Origin: Deinococcus marmoris DSM 12784
GTDB taxonomy: Bacteria > Deinococcota > Deinococci > Deinococcales > Deinococcaceae
Assembly: GCF_000701405.1 (NCBI RefSeq)
Contig: NZ_JNIV01000024.1
Location: forward strand, 1-51,434
Reading direction: 5' to 3'
DNA length: 51,434 nucleotides
Shown: in pieces, positions 31,148 to 39,409 of the stretch
Layout of the letters: each line of letters begins with the position of its first letter
How positions within the stretch are numbered: the stretch's first letter is position 1
Translations under genes and position numbers: made by a program
Notes under the pieces: generated by a model
What the model was told of the DNA's origin: nothing
The model's input: the letters and a program-made list of their open reading frames with translations, nothing else
The model's database searches: none

Positions 31148-31456
31148 ATGGCCGACATTAAATTTCTCAACGAAGCCGACGGTCAGGAATTCCAGATGAC
31201 CCACCCCAAGGCGGCCCGCGTGCTGGGCGACATCAGGAAGTGGGCGCAGGGCAACGGCTTTGAACACGTCGCCTTCTGGCGCGACACCGACGACGAACAC
31301 AAGCTGTGGGTGCAACTGGGCGAGGACCGGTTGAACTACTGGATTCACGACTCCACCTTCACCGAGGGCAAGCACGAGACGGTGGAAATGCAGATGGATT
31401 ATGCCCGTGGGGCGCAGCGCCGTAGCGCCGCCGGATACGGCAAGTTCGACAAGTAA
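31148..31456 (+). CDS. Small conserved hypothetical protein
   Basis: 102 residues, hydrophilic, no signal or membrane segment. It has an alpha/beta pattern with a tryptophan-rich middle (VAFWRDTDDEHKLWVQLGEDRLNYWIHDSTF). I do not recognise a named family. TACGCT lies 9 nt before the ATG, supporting a leaderless message. It is divergent from xth. Confidence 0.65.
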   Translation: MADIKFLNEADGQEFQMTHPKAARVLGDIRKWAQGNGFEHVAFWRDTDDEHKLWVQLGEDRLNYWIHDSTFTEGKHETVEMQMDYARGAQRRSAAGYGKFDK

Positions 31457-31489
31457 GCTCTGGCAGGTGGGGGGATGGTCTTCGGGCTG

Positions 31490-31640
31490 TCCCTCACCTT
31501 GTTTTGCCCTCGCTCCAGACGCGTTCGCATCAACATAGCCACGGCAGATGTCCCCTTCCCTGCCCCGATGTCCAGCAGACCAATATTCGGAGGCAGGTCC
31601 ATGGTTTTCAGCAGCGGCTGACGCGGCCAGTGCGCACCGC
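31490..31640 (-). pseudogene. Possible methyltransferase remnant
   Basis: Directly after the sugar dehydrogenase stop, the same strand reads AHWPRQPLLKT, MDLPPNIGLLDIGAGKG, then TSAVAMLMRTRLERGQ. This looks like the N-terminal segment and motif I (LLDIGAGxG) of a class I SAM methyltransferase. It has no credible start or ribosome site and loses coding character after about 50 codons. I read it as a decayed fragment; a chance match cannot be ruled out. Confidence 0.3.
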
Positions 31641-32792
31641 TCAGGGTTGCTGGTAGGTCACCCGGTACATCACACCGTTGCCGTCATCCGTGACGAACAG
31701 CGCGCCGTCCGGGGCCACCTGCACATCGGCGGGGCGGCCCGAGGTGGATAGACCCAGCGCGCCCAGGAATCCAGTCATGAAATCCTTCGTCTCCCCTGTT
31801 CTGGGGTCCACGGTGATGACGCTGTAACCGCTCTTTTGCGGGCGGTTCCAGGAGCCGTGCAGGGCCACGAACATCTGCCCCTGGTATTCGGCGGGGAACG
31901 CCTTGCCCGTGTAGAACGCCATGCCCAGCGGCGCGGCGTGGGCGGTGGTGGTGGCAAAGGACGGCTGGGCCGCTTCACAGACTGCCGGGGTCTTCCTGCC
32001 AAAATCGCTGTCCCAGACCTGGGGGGCACCCGCCGCCATAGGGAAACAATAGGGCCAGCCGTAATTCTTACCGTCCAGCACGCGGAAAAAGGATTCGGGC
32101 GGAGTATCTTTCCCGGCCATGTCGCGCCCGTTGGCCGTGGCGTACAGGGTGCCCTCGAACCATTCCAGGCCCACGGCGTTTCGCAGACCCGTGGCGAAGG
32201 GGCGGCCATTCTTGCCATCGGCGTCATAGACCCAGACGGTGGCGCGCTGGGGGTCCTCTTCCTCGCAGACATTGCAGGTGCTGCCCATCGCCACGTACAG
32301 TTTGCCGTCTGGACCAAAGACGATGGTGCGCGAGTGGTGCTGTCCCCCGGCGGGCAGAGTAATGATCTTCTCGGGGGCCGTCTCCGGCTTCAGGTCGCCG
32401 TCCCTGTAGGGCATACGGATCACGCCGTCCGTGTTGGCCACATACAGGTAACCACCGTGAAAAGCCAGACTGTTGGGTCGGTCCAGCGCGGACAGGTACG
32501 TCTGCGCTGCGTCCAGAACACCATTTTTATCGCGATCCGGCAGCATCAGCACGCGCCCGGTGCCGGGGTCCTTGCCCGCGTCCGCCACGAACAGGTCGCC
32601 GCCCGGCGCGAAGGCCATCAGGCGCGGCTTGCCCAGGTTCTCGGCGTACAGGTCCGCCTGAAAGCCCGCCGGAAGGGTCAGCCCGGCGTTGGGTTTGGTG
32701 GCGTCGGGGCGCTGGACCACCGCACAGGAGCCGAGGGCCAGGGTCAGCAGGCCGCCCAGCAGGGCCGCGCGTCGTGGGTTGGGAGAGAGCAT
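31641..32792 (-). CDS. PQQ-dependent sugar (sorbosone-type) dehydrogenase, lipoprotein
   Basis: 383 residues. A signal peptide ends in LALGSCAV, a lipobox, so the enzyme is likely anchored outside the cytoplasmic membrane. The beta-propeller has typical GFQADLYAENLGKPRLMAFAP, GQHHSRTIVFGPDGKLYVAMGS, RNAVGLEWF and GKNYGWPYC segments of the glucose/sorbosone dehydrogenase family. TCNVCEEED and other cysteines could form disulfides. The ATG at 32792 is favoured because the signal peptide then begins properly; a GTG 13 codons earlier is possible. Confidence 0.87.
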   Translation of the reverse strand: MLSPNPRRAALLGGLLTLALGSCAVVQRPDATKPNAGLTLPAGFQADLYAENLGKPRLMAFAPGGDLFVADAGKDPGTGRVLMLPDRDKNGVLDAAQTYLSALDRPNSLAFHGGYLYVANTDGVIRMPYRDGDLKPETAPEKIITLPAGGQHHSRTIVFGPDGKLYVAMGSTCNVCEEEDPQRATVWVYDADGKNGRPFATGLRNAVGLEWFEGTLYATANGRDMAGKDTPPESFFRVLDGKNYGWPYCFPMAAGAPQVWDSDFGRKTPAVCEAAQPSFATTTAHAAPLGMAFYTGKAFPAEYQGQMFVALHGSWNRPQKSGYSVITVDPRTGETKDFMTGFLGALGLSTSGRPADVQVAPDGALFVTDDGNGVMYRVTYQQP

Positions 32793-33059
32793 GACCCATG
32801 AAACACGGAGGACATGAAAACGGAGGATCACTTGGTTAAACCGTGGCTGAGACTGCTTGCGGGCTTACGTTGTCAGTAGAGGAATGATGGGTGGCCGCCG
32901 TGGGAAAATAGAGGCGTGGAGCGCTGTTCGGGGCCAGACCGCCATCAAGCGCCGAAGCGTCCACAGAGTGTTCATGGATTGCTGGAACAACCTCCATGCA
33001 GCGCTGAGATTAGGGGGCAGGGCACCATCCGGCCCACCGTCACAGGCCAGATTGCCCCT

Positions 33060-33275
33060 ATGAAGACTTCAAACGTGCTGTACATCCTCGGTTACGCCTC
33101 CATCGTCCTCTCAGCCACCAACTTCCTGCGCGGCAAGGCCAAGAGCGGCCACGATCAGGACACCAAGGAGCGCGACGGCCTGTTTCTGGGCCACTGGGCA
33201 CCCACCTTCTTCATTCTGGGCAAGGTGGCCGAGGACCGCGAGAAGGACGGGCGCAGCCTGCTGGACTTCAGCTAA
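33060..33275 (+). CDS. Small membrane protein, hypothetical
   Basis: 71 residues. A single hydrophobic segment near the N-terminus (VLYILGYASIVLSATNFLRG) is followed by a charged region and then HWAPTFFILGKVAEDRE. I do not recognise the family. The ATG at 33060 begins the coding-like part of a longer open frame. The upstream 228 bp contain only a weak inverted repeat, CATGGA/TCCATG, near 32973-32998. A terminator follows. Confidence 0.65.
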   Translation: MKTSNVLYILGYASIVLSATNFLRGKAKSGHDQDTKERDGLFLGHWAPTFFILGKVAEDREKDGRSLLDFS

Positions 33276-33300
33276 GCGCAGCGCAAGACATCTTTAAAAG

Positions 33301-33335
33301 CCGCCCAGGACACCATCGCCTGGGCGGTTTCATTT
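33301..33335 (+). terminator. Rho-independent terminator
   Basis: CCGCCCAGG, a 9-nt loop and CCTGGGCGG, followed by TTTCATTT and preceded by an A-rich stretch. Confidence 0.85.
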
Positions 33336-33365
33336 GGCCTGCCGCCGATGCTCTAGCCTTCTGGC

Positions 33366-33782
33366 ATGACCTCTACCCCGAAAAAAACCCTGAATGTCAC
33401 CTGGCTGGGCGAGCAGCGCTACCTGGGCGTCAGCGAGAGCGGGCAGCAACTGCTGATCGACAACAGCGCCACCAAGATCGGCGTTTCCCCGATGGAAGCG
33501 CTGCTGGGCGCGCTGGCGACCTGCACGGCCTACGACGTGGTGGAGGTGATGAAAAAACGCCGCACCCCGCTGGCGAGTTACCGCATCGAGGTGGAGGGCA
33601 CGCGGGCCGACACGGATCCCAAACGCTACACCCACATCACCGTGCGCCATATTGCGGGCGGCGAGGGCATTACCGCCGAGGCGCTGGAACGGGCCGCGCA
33701 CCTGAGCCACGAGAAATACTGCTCGGTGGCCTCCAGCCTGAACAGCGAGATTAGCGTGGAAACGCGAGTGGAAACGGCCTAA
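33366..33782 (+). CDS. OsmC family protein
   Basis: 138 residues. The two reactive cysteines are Cys53 (ALATCTAYDVVEVMKKR) and Cys119 (HEKYCSVASSL), the pattern of OsmC/YhfA-type peroxide reductases. It likely reduces organic hydroperoxides or protects against oxidative damage in the cytosol. TAGCCT lies 6 nt before the ATG: leaderless. It is convergent with rdgB, the stops being 7 bp apart. Confidence 0.9.
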   Translation: MTSTPKKTLNVTWLGEQRYLGVSESGQQLLIDNSATKIGVSPMEALLGALATCTAYDVVEVMKKRRTPLASYRIEVEGTRADTDPKRYTHITVRHIAGGEGITAEALERAAHLSHEKYCSVASSLNSEISVETRVETA

Positions 33783-33789
33783 CCCGGCT

Positions 33790-34377
33790 TCAGCTTCCGC
33801 GTTTGGCCGCCTTGAGGGCCGCGAGCGCCTTGCCCCGGTGGCTGATGGCCTGCTTCTCGGCCACGCTCATCTCGGCCAGGGTGCGGGTCTGGCCGTCGGG
33901 AACGAACAGGGGATCGTAGCCGAAGCCGCCGTCGCCGCGTGGGCCTTCCAGCAGGGTGCCGGACAGCTCGCCCCGGTACGATTCCACCTGTCCGTTGGGA
34001 TGGGCCAGGACCAGCACCGAGACAAATTTGGCGCGGCGATTGACCTGCCCACGCAGTTTTTCCAGCAGGTACACATTGCGCTCCAGATCGCTGTCGCGGC
34101 CCCCGAACCGGGCGCTGTAGACGCCGGGTTCGCCGTTCAGGGCCTCTACCTCGATGCCGCTGTCGTCGGCCAGCGCCGTGGTGCGGGTCATCAGCGCCAC
34201 CGTGCAGGCTTTCATGGCGGCGTTCTCGGCGTAGGTGGCTCCGGTTTCCTCGGGCATGGGCACGCCCTGCACCGGTTGCAAGTCCCAGTTCAGATCGGCC
34301 AGCGCCGCCTCGATCTCGCGCACTTTTCCGGCGTTTCCCGTCGCCACCGTTACTCGCATCAGGCCATTGCTCATCAC
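33790..34377 (-). CDS. rdgB: XTP/dITP diphosphatase (RdgB/HAM1)
   Basis: 195 residues. It removes non-canonical purine triphosphates such as dITP and XTP from the nucleotide pool. ATGNAGKVREI, DDSGIEV, SARFGG, GDGGFGYDPLF and SHRGKAL are the family motifs in order. The frame opens with GTG then ATG (34374); TACACT lies 7 nt before the GTG. The -10 box lies inside the palindrome ACACTC-CA-GAGTGT (34376-34389), which covers the transcription start. Confidence 0.93.
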   Translation of the reverse strand: MMSNGLMRVTVATGNAGKVREIEAALADLNWDLQPVQGVPMPEETGATYAENAAMKACTVALMTRTTALADDSGIEVEALNGEPGVYSARFGGRDSDLERNVYLLEKLRGQVNRRAKFVSVLVLAHPNGQVESYRGELSGTLLEGPRGDGGFGYDPLFVPDGQTRTLAEMSVAEKQAISHRGKALAALKAAKRGS

Positions 34378-34389
34378 ACTCCAGAGTGT
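34376..34389. promoter_or_regulatory. Palindrome over rdgB -10 and start codon
   Basis: ACACTC and GAGTGT are perfect inverted halves separated by two bases. They overlap the TACACT -10 box and the GTG codon of rdgB. The placement would suit a repressor or autoregulatory site. Confidence 0.35.
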
Positions 34390-34466
34390 ACGGGGAAATG
34401 CAGAGCAGCAGGTGCGGAAATCCGGTCCCTCCCCCCACCAGTCCCCCCCAACACCAGCCCCCAGCC

Positions 34467-35156
34467 TCAGTCACCCAGCGGCAATTCGGCGCGCACCCGC
34501 CAGCGTTCCTGGCCCTCCGGTTTCTCGAACAGGGTCAGAGAGGTGTATTTTTGTGTGGTGAAAGGGCGGACATGGTCCTCCAGTGCGCGGCGCAGCGCCT
34601 GCGGGTCATGGCCGCCGTAGGGCTGGACCAGCGTGAAATGCGGCTCCCAGGTATCCAGCCCGCGCGGCGTGTGCAGCAGCGACATGCGCGCGCCCTCGAA
34701 CGGTCTGGCATATAAGCCCTGGGCCACCTGCCCAGCAAAGGGCGAGTCAGTCACGAAGCGCGCGAGGCGGGCCAGCAGCAATGTGTGCGCCACCAGCAAG
34801 GCCGGGGAAGGGTCCAGGCGCAGCACCCACGTTTCGCCATCGTCCCAGACGTCGATGCGCCCGTTGCTCAGTGACAGGTCCGCGTCGGGCGAGAGGCAGG
34901 CCACGCAGGCGCGCGCCTCGGCCTCGATGGCGGGCCACCACGCCGGATCGGTGGAAAAGCCCTCCGCCACCGTCAGATGAAAGCCGAACGGCCCCGCGTC
35001 GGTTTGCCACTCGGGGCGCAGAAAGTCGGGCAGGGGAACGGGCTGGCCTGCACGCACATCGAAACCCAGCAGTTCGGACCCCATCTGGTACAGCGCCGAT
35101 CCGGCGGGCGGACACAGGTAGACGGCAAAACGCGTTCCGGCGGTGGGGTCAGGCAT
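34467..35156 (-). CDS. DUF1045-like 2H phosphoesterase family protein
   Basis: 229 residues. Two HxT motifs, FHLTVAEG and PHFTLVQP, mark the 2H phosphoesterase/RNA-ligase-like fold, and the opening RFAVYLCPPAGSALYQMGSELLG is like DUF1045 proteins. Some members cleave cyclic phosphates; here there is no phosphonate gene nearby to suggest a phn role. CACAAT stands 6 nt before the ATG: leaderless. Confidence 0.78.
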   Translation of the reverse strand: MPDPTAGTRFAVYLCPPAGSALYQMGSELLGFDVRAGQPVPLPDFLRPEWQTDAGPFGFHLTVAEGFSTDPAWWPAIEAEARACVACLSPDADLSLSNGRIDVWDDGETWVLRLDPSPALLVAHTLLLARLARFVTDSPFAGQVAQGLYARPFEGARMSLLHTPRGLDTWEPHFTLVQPYGGHDPQALRRALEDHVRPFTTQKYTSLTLFEKPEGQERWRVRAELPLGD

Positions 35157-35267
35157 GGCGCGATTGTGGCAGATGGCCGGGCAGGGTCTGGGGGTCAGAG
35201 ACAGACTGGAGGGCGCAAGGCTCTCCGCACCCCTGCGCCCACCGTTCCAACCCCAGTTCCAGCTCCA

Positions 35268-35975
35268 TCACTTCAGAGAAATCCTGACCTCGTTGCCCGC
35301 GCTGTCCTCGGCGCTGATCAGTTCGCCGGGAGGGGGATCGGATTCGATCAGCAGTTGCAGGGTTTCCAGGCTGAATCCGGCACTCTCCAGCGCGCGGATG
35401 CCATGCGGCGGAATCAGCTTGTGCAGATGCGGGGCGAGGCTGACCGGCAGGTTGGCGCTGTACTCGTCGCCGTTCTCGGACTCCACCTGAATCCGCAGGA
35501 TGCGGGCCGAGCCGGAGCGCGAGTTGCCATATTGATACTGGTAGTCGTACTGGGGTGTCTTGTCCTCGAACACGCCCTCGACAGCGCGCTCCACGGTATC
35601 GGTGATGCGGTCTACCATGCCTTCTATGCCTCCTCTGCCCGCGCGGGGGCGGCTGCCGGGGTCCCAGGCCCATTGCGGGCCGCGTTCGTCGTCTGTACGC
35701 GGGTTGCCGAAGCCTCCGGGGGGCTGGTTTCCAGGGAATGGGGGTGGCCGTGGCGGCGGGGGCGGCACATCACGCACGCCGCGCAGCAGCAGCAGGTGTT
35801 CGGCCACCTGTCCGGTGTCCAGCTCGTCGCGCTTGAGGAGCGAGTCGATCAGTTCGCGGTCACTGTCGGTCAGGGCCAGTTTGGCGCTCAGGGCGGCCAG
35901 CAGCGGCCCGGCGTCCTCCAGGCTCAGGCGGCCCGCGCGGACCAGATCGAGAAGACGTTTGACTTTCTCTTTCAT
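35268..35975 (-). CDS. SHOCT-like domain protein with proline-rich linker
   Basis: 235 residues. The N-terminal helical hairpin KVKRLLDLVRAGRLSLEDAGPLLAAL resembles the short SHOCT-like/YvlB-type domain. A Pro/Gly-rich linker (PPPPPRPPPFPG) follows, then a beta-rich C-terminal region (ILRIQVESENGDEYSANLPVSLAPHL). AGGAGG lies before the ATG at 35975. It is the last gene of a three-gene set with the DUF4097 protein, whose N-terminus carries a similar helical hairpin. No membrane helix is seen. Confidence 0.7.
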   Translation of the reverse strand: MKEKVKRLLDLVRAGRLSLEDAGPLLAALSAKLALTDSDRELIDSLLKRDELDTGQVAEHLLLLRGVRDVPPPPPRPPPFPGNQPPGGFGNPRTDDERGPQWAWDPGSRPRAGRGGIEGMVDRITDTVERAVEGVFEDKTPQYDYQYQYGNSRSGSARILRIQVESENGDEYSANLPVSLAPHLHKLIPPHGIRALESAGFSLETLQLLIESDPPPGELISAEDSAGNEVRISLK

Positions 35976-36012
35976 GGGGTCCTCCTGTGGGTGGGCGGTT
36001 TCATCTGAACGG

Positions 36013-36333
36013 TCATGGAAGGTCACCCTGCGAAGGGCGGCGGCTGGACGCTGACCCAGCGGAGGCAACCAGCAGGGCACGCTCGCCTGACATCACGGCC
36101 CTGCCGCGCAGATCGCCCCCGTCCAAACCCGACTGCCGGGCCAGCCCCTGCGCGTGCCACTGCTCGGGCGTGACATGCAGCATGGCTTCCAGGCGCTGCC
36201 AGAATCTTCCGAGGAGGCTGGGGCGAGGCACTTCGGCGGCAGCTTGCCGGACGCGGCGGATCACGCGGTAACCCTTCTCAGAGCGGACCGTGACGGCGGA
36301 AGAAGCCGTGCGGGGGGAAGACGCAGCGCTCAT
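36013..36333 (-). CDS. Small hypothetical protein coupled to DUF4097 gene
   Basis: 106 residues, basic. Its ATG overlaps the stop of the DUF4097 gene by 4 nt (ATGA), a strong sign of real translation. The middle section EVPRPSLLGRFWQRLEAMLHVTPEQWHAQGLARQ may be an amphipathic helix with a short linker. I do not recognise the family. It lies 37 bp before the SHOCT-like gene. Confidence 0.6.
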   Translation of the reverse strand: MSAASSPRTASSAVTVRSEKGYRVIRRVRQAAAEVPRPSLLGRFWQRLEAMLHVTPEQWHAQGLARQSGLDGGDLRGRAVMSGERALLVASAGSASSRRPSQGDLP

Positions 36334-37208
36334 TTCGCATCCTCGGTGAGCAGCTTGACCTGCCCGGCGGCCACCTTACAGGACAGGTAAGCCGCGCCAC
36401 TGCCCAGTTCCCCGGCGTGCTGCGTGTTCATGAAGCCGCCACTCTTACGGGTGGGAAAGTCGGCCTTGAACGCGCCCACGGTCACGTCGGCGTCCACGCG
36501 CAGGCTGCTGCCAGGAAGCAGGTGCAGGGTGGCGTTTCCGGCGTTGACTTCCAGCCGGTGATCGCCGCCCGCCAGCACCCCGGCCCACTTGAGGTTCCCG
36601 CCATTGACGCTGGCGTTCAGGCTGTGCGCGCCGCTCAGCGTGAGGTTGCCGCCGTTGACGTTCAGATGCGTGGGGCCGTTCACCTCGGCGGCGGTCAGGT
36701 TGCCGCCGTTGACCTCAGCCTTCAGGCTCGCGGCGCGGCCCATGCGGACGTTGCCGCCGTTCACGTCGGCCCACAGCTCGCCGCCCAGATCGGGCAGGGT
36801 CAGGTTGCCGCCCTCCACCGAAGCGCGCACATGCCGGGGCACAAAAGGCACCGAGAGGATGGCCTTGACATTGCCCCAGTGGCCTCTGGCGTGATCCACA
36901 CGCTGAACCTGCCAGCCCTTCGGCGTGCCGGTCAGGCGCAACACGCCGTCCTCGTTGGCGCTCAGGTGCGGCGTGTCCAGCGAGGCGTCGTGCAGCACGG
37001 TCAGGGTGTAGCCGCTGACCCTGAGTGTCAGGTCGGCAGGAATGTCGCTGACACTGCCCTGCTGGGCGGCGGGCATCACGGCTTCCGGCTCGTCGGCGGG
37101 CGTGCCTTCCAGCAGCCCGGCGGCTTCCTCGGCGGTGAGTTTGCCCTCGGCCACCAGACGCTGCACCTGTGAACGGAACTCCTCTGCGGGCGATTGCTGT
37201 TCATTCAT
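36330..37208 (-). CDS. DUF4097-type beta-helix protein with SHOCT-like N-terminus
   Basis: 292 residues. The N-terminal hairpin (EFRSQVQRLVAEGKLTAEEAAGLLEG) is of the SHOCT-like type. From about residue 95 a run of turns repeats the pattern VNGGNL every 16-17 residues (six or seven times), predicting a right-handed beta-helix of the DUF4097/YvlB kind found in envelope-stress proteins such as LiaX relatives. No signal peptide is present. AAGGAG lies before the ATG. It heads an operon with the two genes that follow. Confidence 0.82.
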   Translation of the reverse strand: MNEQQSPAEEFRSQVQRLVAEGKLTAEEAAGLLEGTPADEPEAVMPAAQQGSVSDIPADLTLRVSGYTLTVLHDASLDTPHLSANEDGVLRLTGTPKGWQVQRVDHARGHWGNVKAILSVPFVPRHVRASVEGGNLTLPDLGGELWADVNGGNVRMGRAASLKAEVNGGNLTAAEVNGPTHLNVNGGNLTLSGAHSLNASVNGGNLKWAGVLAGGDHRLEVNAGNATLHLLPGSSLRVDADVTVGAFKADFPTRKSGGFMNTQHAGELGSGAAYLSCKVAAGQVKLLTEDAK

Positions 37209-37226
37209 ATCGTTCTCCTTGAGAGA

Positions 37227-37255
37227 ATAGAAACATATATCTATCAGAATGTCAA
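37227..37255 (-). promoter_or_regulatory. Putative promoter of DUF4097 operon
   Basis: TTGACA (37255-37250) and TTCTAT (37232-37227) are 17 bp apart, in an AT-rich patch (37209-37300) that contrasts with the surrounding GC-rich DNA. The start site would fall close to the ribosome site, so the -10 assignment is doubtful even though the -35 is perfect. Confidence 0.4.
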
Positions 37256-37447
37256 TACGTGTTTTAGCATCTGATTTTCGCAGACAGAATTTTCCCTCTA
37301 CCACACGCATATTGAGAGGTGAGGCTGGCGGATCAGATCCGCCTATAGAAATCTCAACTTTCTATTCACTCATTCCCACTTCAATCAGCCTCCCGCATTT
37401 CAGGCCGTCTGCCCACCCGTCCTTTCCTCTCCCCTATGCTTGACGCC

Positions 37448-38830
37448 ATGACATTGCCCGAACTCACCCCTGCTCAGCGCACCGATGTGGAACTGCTGGC
37501 GCGCGGCAAGGCGGAAAAGAGCCGCACCCTACGCGAGATGAACCTGCCCGAGACGCCGGAATCCGCCCACACGCTGCTGCTGCGCCTGGGCATCTGGAAC
37601 GATGCGAAGACGCCCTACGCGGACCGTCTGGGCGCGGCGCTGACCCACCTGACGCTGGACGTGCCGGATTTTGCCGACGAGGACCGGCTGGACCTGACCC
37701 ACCTGCCCGCCTACGCCATCGACGACGAGGGCAACCGTGACCCGGACGATGCGATAGGCATTGAGGCTCTGGAGGGTGGTCTGACGCGCCTCTGGGTGCA
37801 TGTGGCGGACGTGGCCGCGCTGGTGCCGCCGGAAAGTGAACTGGACCTGGAGGCCCGCGCACGCGGCGCGACGCTGTACCTGCCGGACCAGACGATTGGC
37901 ATGTTGCCCGACGCCCTGATCGAGAAGACCGGGCTGGGCCTGCACGACACCATGCCCGCGCTGTCCATCTCGCTGGACCTGGACGCCGACGGCAACGCCG
38001 ACGCCGTGGACGTGGCGCTGACCACCGTGCGGATCACGCGGCTGACCTACATGGGCGCACAGGCAAAGCTGGAAGCGGGTGAGGAACCCTTCGTGACCCT
38101 GGCCCGGCTGGCCCGCGCCAGCAAGGAACTGCGCGATTCCGAGGGTGCGCTGAGCATCGACCTGCCCGAAGTGAAGATTAAAGCCGACGAAAACGGCGCG
38201 TCCGTGACGCCGCTGCCGAAGCCAGAGATGCGGGCTGTGGTGCAGGAATGCATGACGCTGGCGGGCTGGGCCACCGCCATCTACGCCGACGATCACGAGA
38301 TTCCCCTGCCGTTCGCCACCCAGGCCGATCCCAGCCGTGAGGTGCGCGGCGAGGGCCTGGGCGTGCAGTGGGCACGGCGCAAAACGCTGGCCCGCACGCG
38401 TTTCCAGCCGTCGCCGGGGCCGCATTCCGGCATGGGACTGGACCTGTACGCGCAGGCCACCAGCCCCATGCGGCGGTATCTGGACTTGGTGGTGCATCAG
38501 CAACTGCGCGCCGCGCTGACAGGCCGGGAACCGCTGGACGGCAAGGTGGTGGCCGCCCACATTGCCCAGGCCACCCTGAACGCCGACGCCACCCGCCAGG
38601 CCGAGCGCCTGAGCCGCAAGCACCACACCCTTCGGTACGCCGCCGCACAGCCGGACCGCGAGTGGGAGGCGGTGGTGGTGGACCGCCGGGGACCGCAGGC
38701 CACCCTGTTGATTCCCGAACTGGCCTACGATCTGCCCTTCAGCACGCCTGCGCCCGTGGGAACGGCGCTGCGGGTGCGGCTGGTAGACATCAACCTGCCC
38801 GCGCTGAGCATGCGGGCGCGGCTGGTCTGA
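37448..38830 (+). CDS. RNase II-family exoribonuclease with N-terminal HTH-like region
   Basis: 460 residues, much shorter than RNase R or E. coli RNase II. The N-terminal ~70 residues form a helical region in place of cold-shock domains, as in the D. radiodurans RNase II-type enzyme. The RNB catalytic core holds the aspartate cluster D92, D98, D100, D101 in DDEGNRDPDDAIG, and SPMRRYLDLVVHQQL. A short beta region follows as an S1-like end. It degrades RNA 3' to 5'. TATGCT stands 7 nt before the ATG at 37448: leaderless. Confidence 0.88.
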   Translation: MTLPELTPAQRTDVELLARGKAEKSRTLREMNLPETPESAHTLLLRLGIWNDAKTPYADRLGAALTHLTLDVPDFADEDRLDLTHLPAYAIDDEGNRDPDDAIGIEALEGGLTRLWVHVADVAALVPPESELDLEARARGATLYLPDQTIGMLPDALIEKTGLGLHDTMPALSISLDLDADGNADAVDVALTTVRITRLTYMGAQAKLEAGEEPFVTLARLARASKELRDSEGALSIDLPEVKIKADENGASVTPLPKPEMRAVVQECMTLAGWATAIYADDHEIPLPFATQADPSREVRGEGLGVQWARRKTLARTRFQPSPGPHSGMGLDLYAQATSPMRRYLDLVVHQQLRAALTGREPLDGKVVAAHIAQATLNADATRQAERLSRKHHTLRYAAAQPDREWEAVVVDRRGPQATLLIPELAYDLPFSTPAPVGTALRVRLVDINLPALSMRARLV

Positions 38831-38938
38831 GACAACTGCCGGGTAGGTCATCCGCCTCAGCCTCGCCCCGAGTTGGTGGCGGCTGGCCCGCGCTTTAGCC
38901 CCTGTCAGTAACCCACTGTTCTTGAGGATCACACTGTC

Positions 38939-38978
38939 TGTACTCGGTCCAGTACATCCGAAGCGGAAATGTACTCGG
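38939..38978. promoter_or_regulatory. Repeated TGTACTCGG motifs
   Basis: TGTACTCGG occurs at 38939-38947 and 38970-38978, 31 bp apart, or three helical turns. The first copy is also half of the inverted repeat TGTACT-cggtcc-AGTACA. They lie about 110-150 bp before the small gene at 39087 in the 256-bp spacer after RNase II. A dimeric regulator site is a fair guess. Confidence 0.4.
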
Positions 38979-39086
38979 GACATTTAACCCACAGCCGAAA
39001 AACAACGTTGAACACGCACATTTCGTGCAGCCAAACCTGCTTCATCTTTCATTCATATGCCCCCCTCTCTGCTTAAACTGCCAGAC

Positions 39087-39362
39087 ATGACCGCTGTGAG
39101 CCGGGTATTGAACGACATTGTGTCCCTGCGAATGAGCCATTGCCGCGCTGAACAGGCCGCCGGGGCCGCCCAGTACCATCTGGCGGTGCAGCACTACCGC
39201 GCCTGCCTGGAAGCCGCCGAGTGCCGCGAGGACTGTCAGGCGGTGCAGTTCTTCGCCCTGAAACTGTCGGGCTGCTATGACCAGATGGGCCTGCGCGACA
39301 AGGCAAGCCAGTTCCGCGCCCTGGCCAGTGTCGAGGACGAACTTCCCGGCCTGCTGGGCTGA
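39087..39362 (+). CDS. Small TPR-like hypothetical protein
   Basis: 91 residues, all helical by pattern. The segment AQYHLAVQHYRACLEAAECREDCQAVQFFALKLSGCYDQMG looks like a TPR-type helix pair. The ATG at 39087 is preferred because TAAACT stands 7 nt before it; an earlier ATG at 39057 has no signal. The stop lies within a perfect 15-bp tandem duplication. The function is unknown. Confidence 0.65.
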   Translation: MTAVSRVLNDIVSLRMSHCRAEQAAGAAQYHLAVQHYRACLEAAECREDCQAVQFFALKLSGCYDQMGLRDKASQFRALASVEDELPGLLG

Positions 39363-39379
39363 AACCTGCTGGGCTGAAA
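39350..39379 (+). repeat. Perfect 15-bp tandem duplication over a stop codon
   Basis: CCTGCTGGGCTGAAA occurs at 39350-39364 and 39365-39379. Both copies keep the same frame, so each carries an in-frame TGA after the codons for LLG. Confidence 0.85.
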
Positions 39380-39409
39380 CCCGACGCGCCTGCGAACCGT
39401 ACTGGCAGC

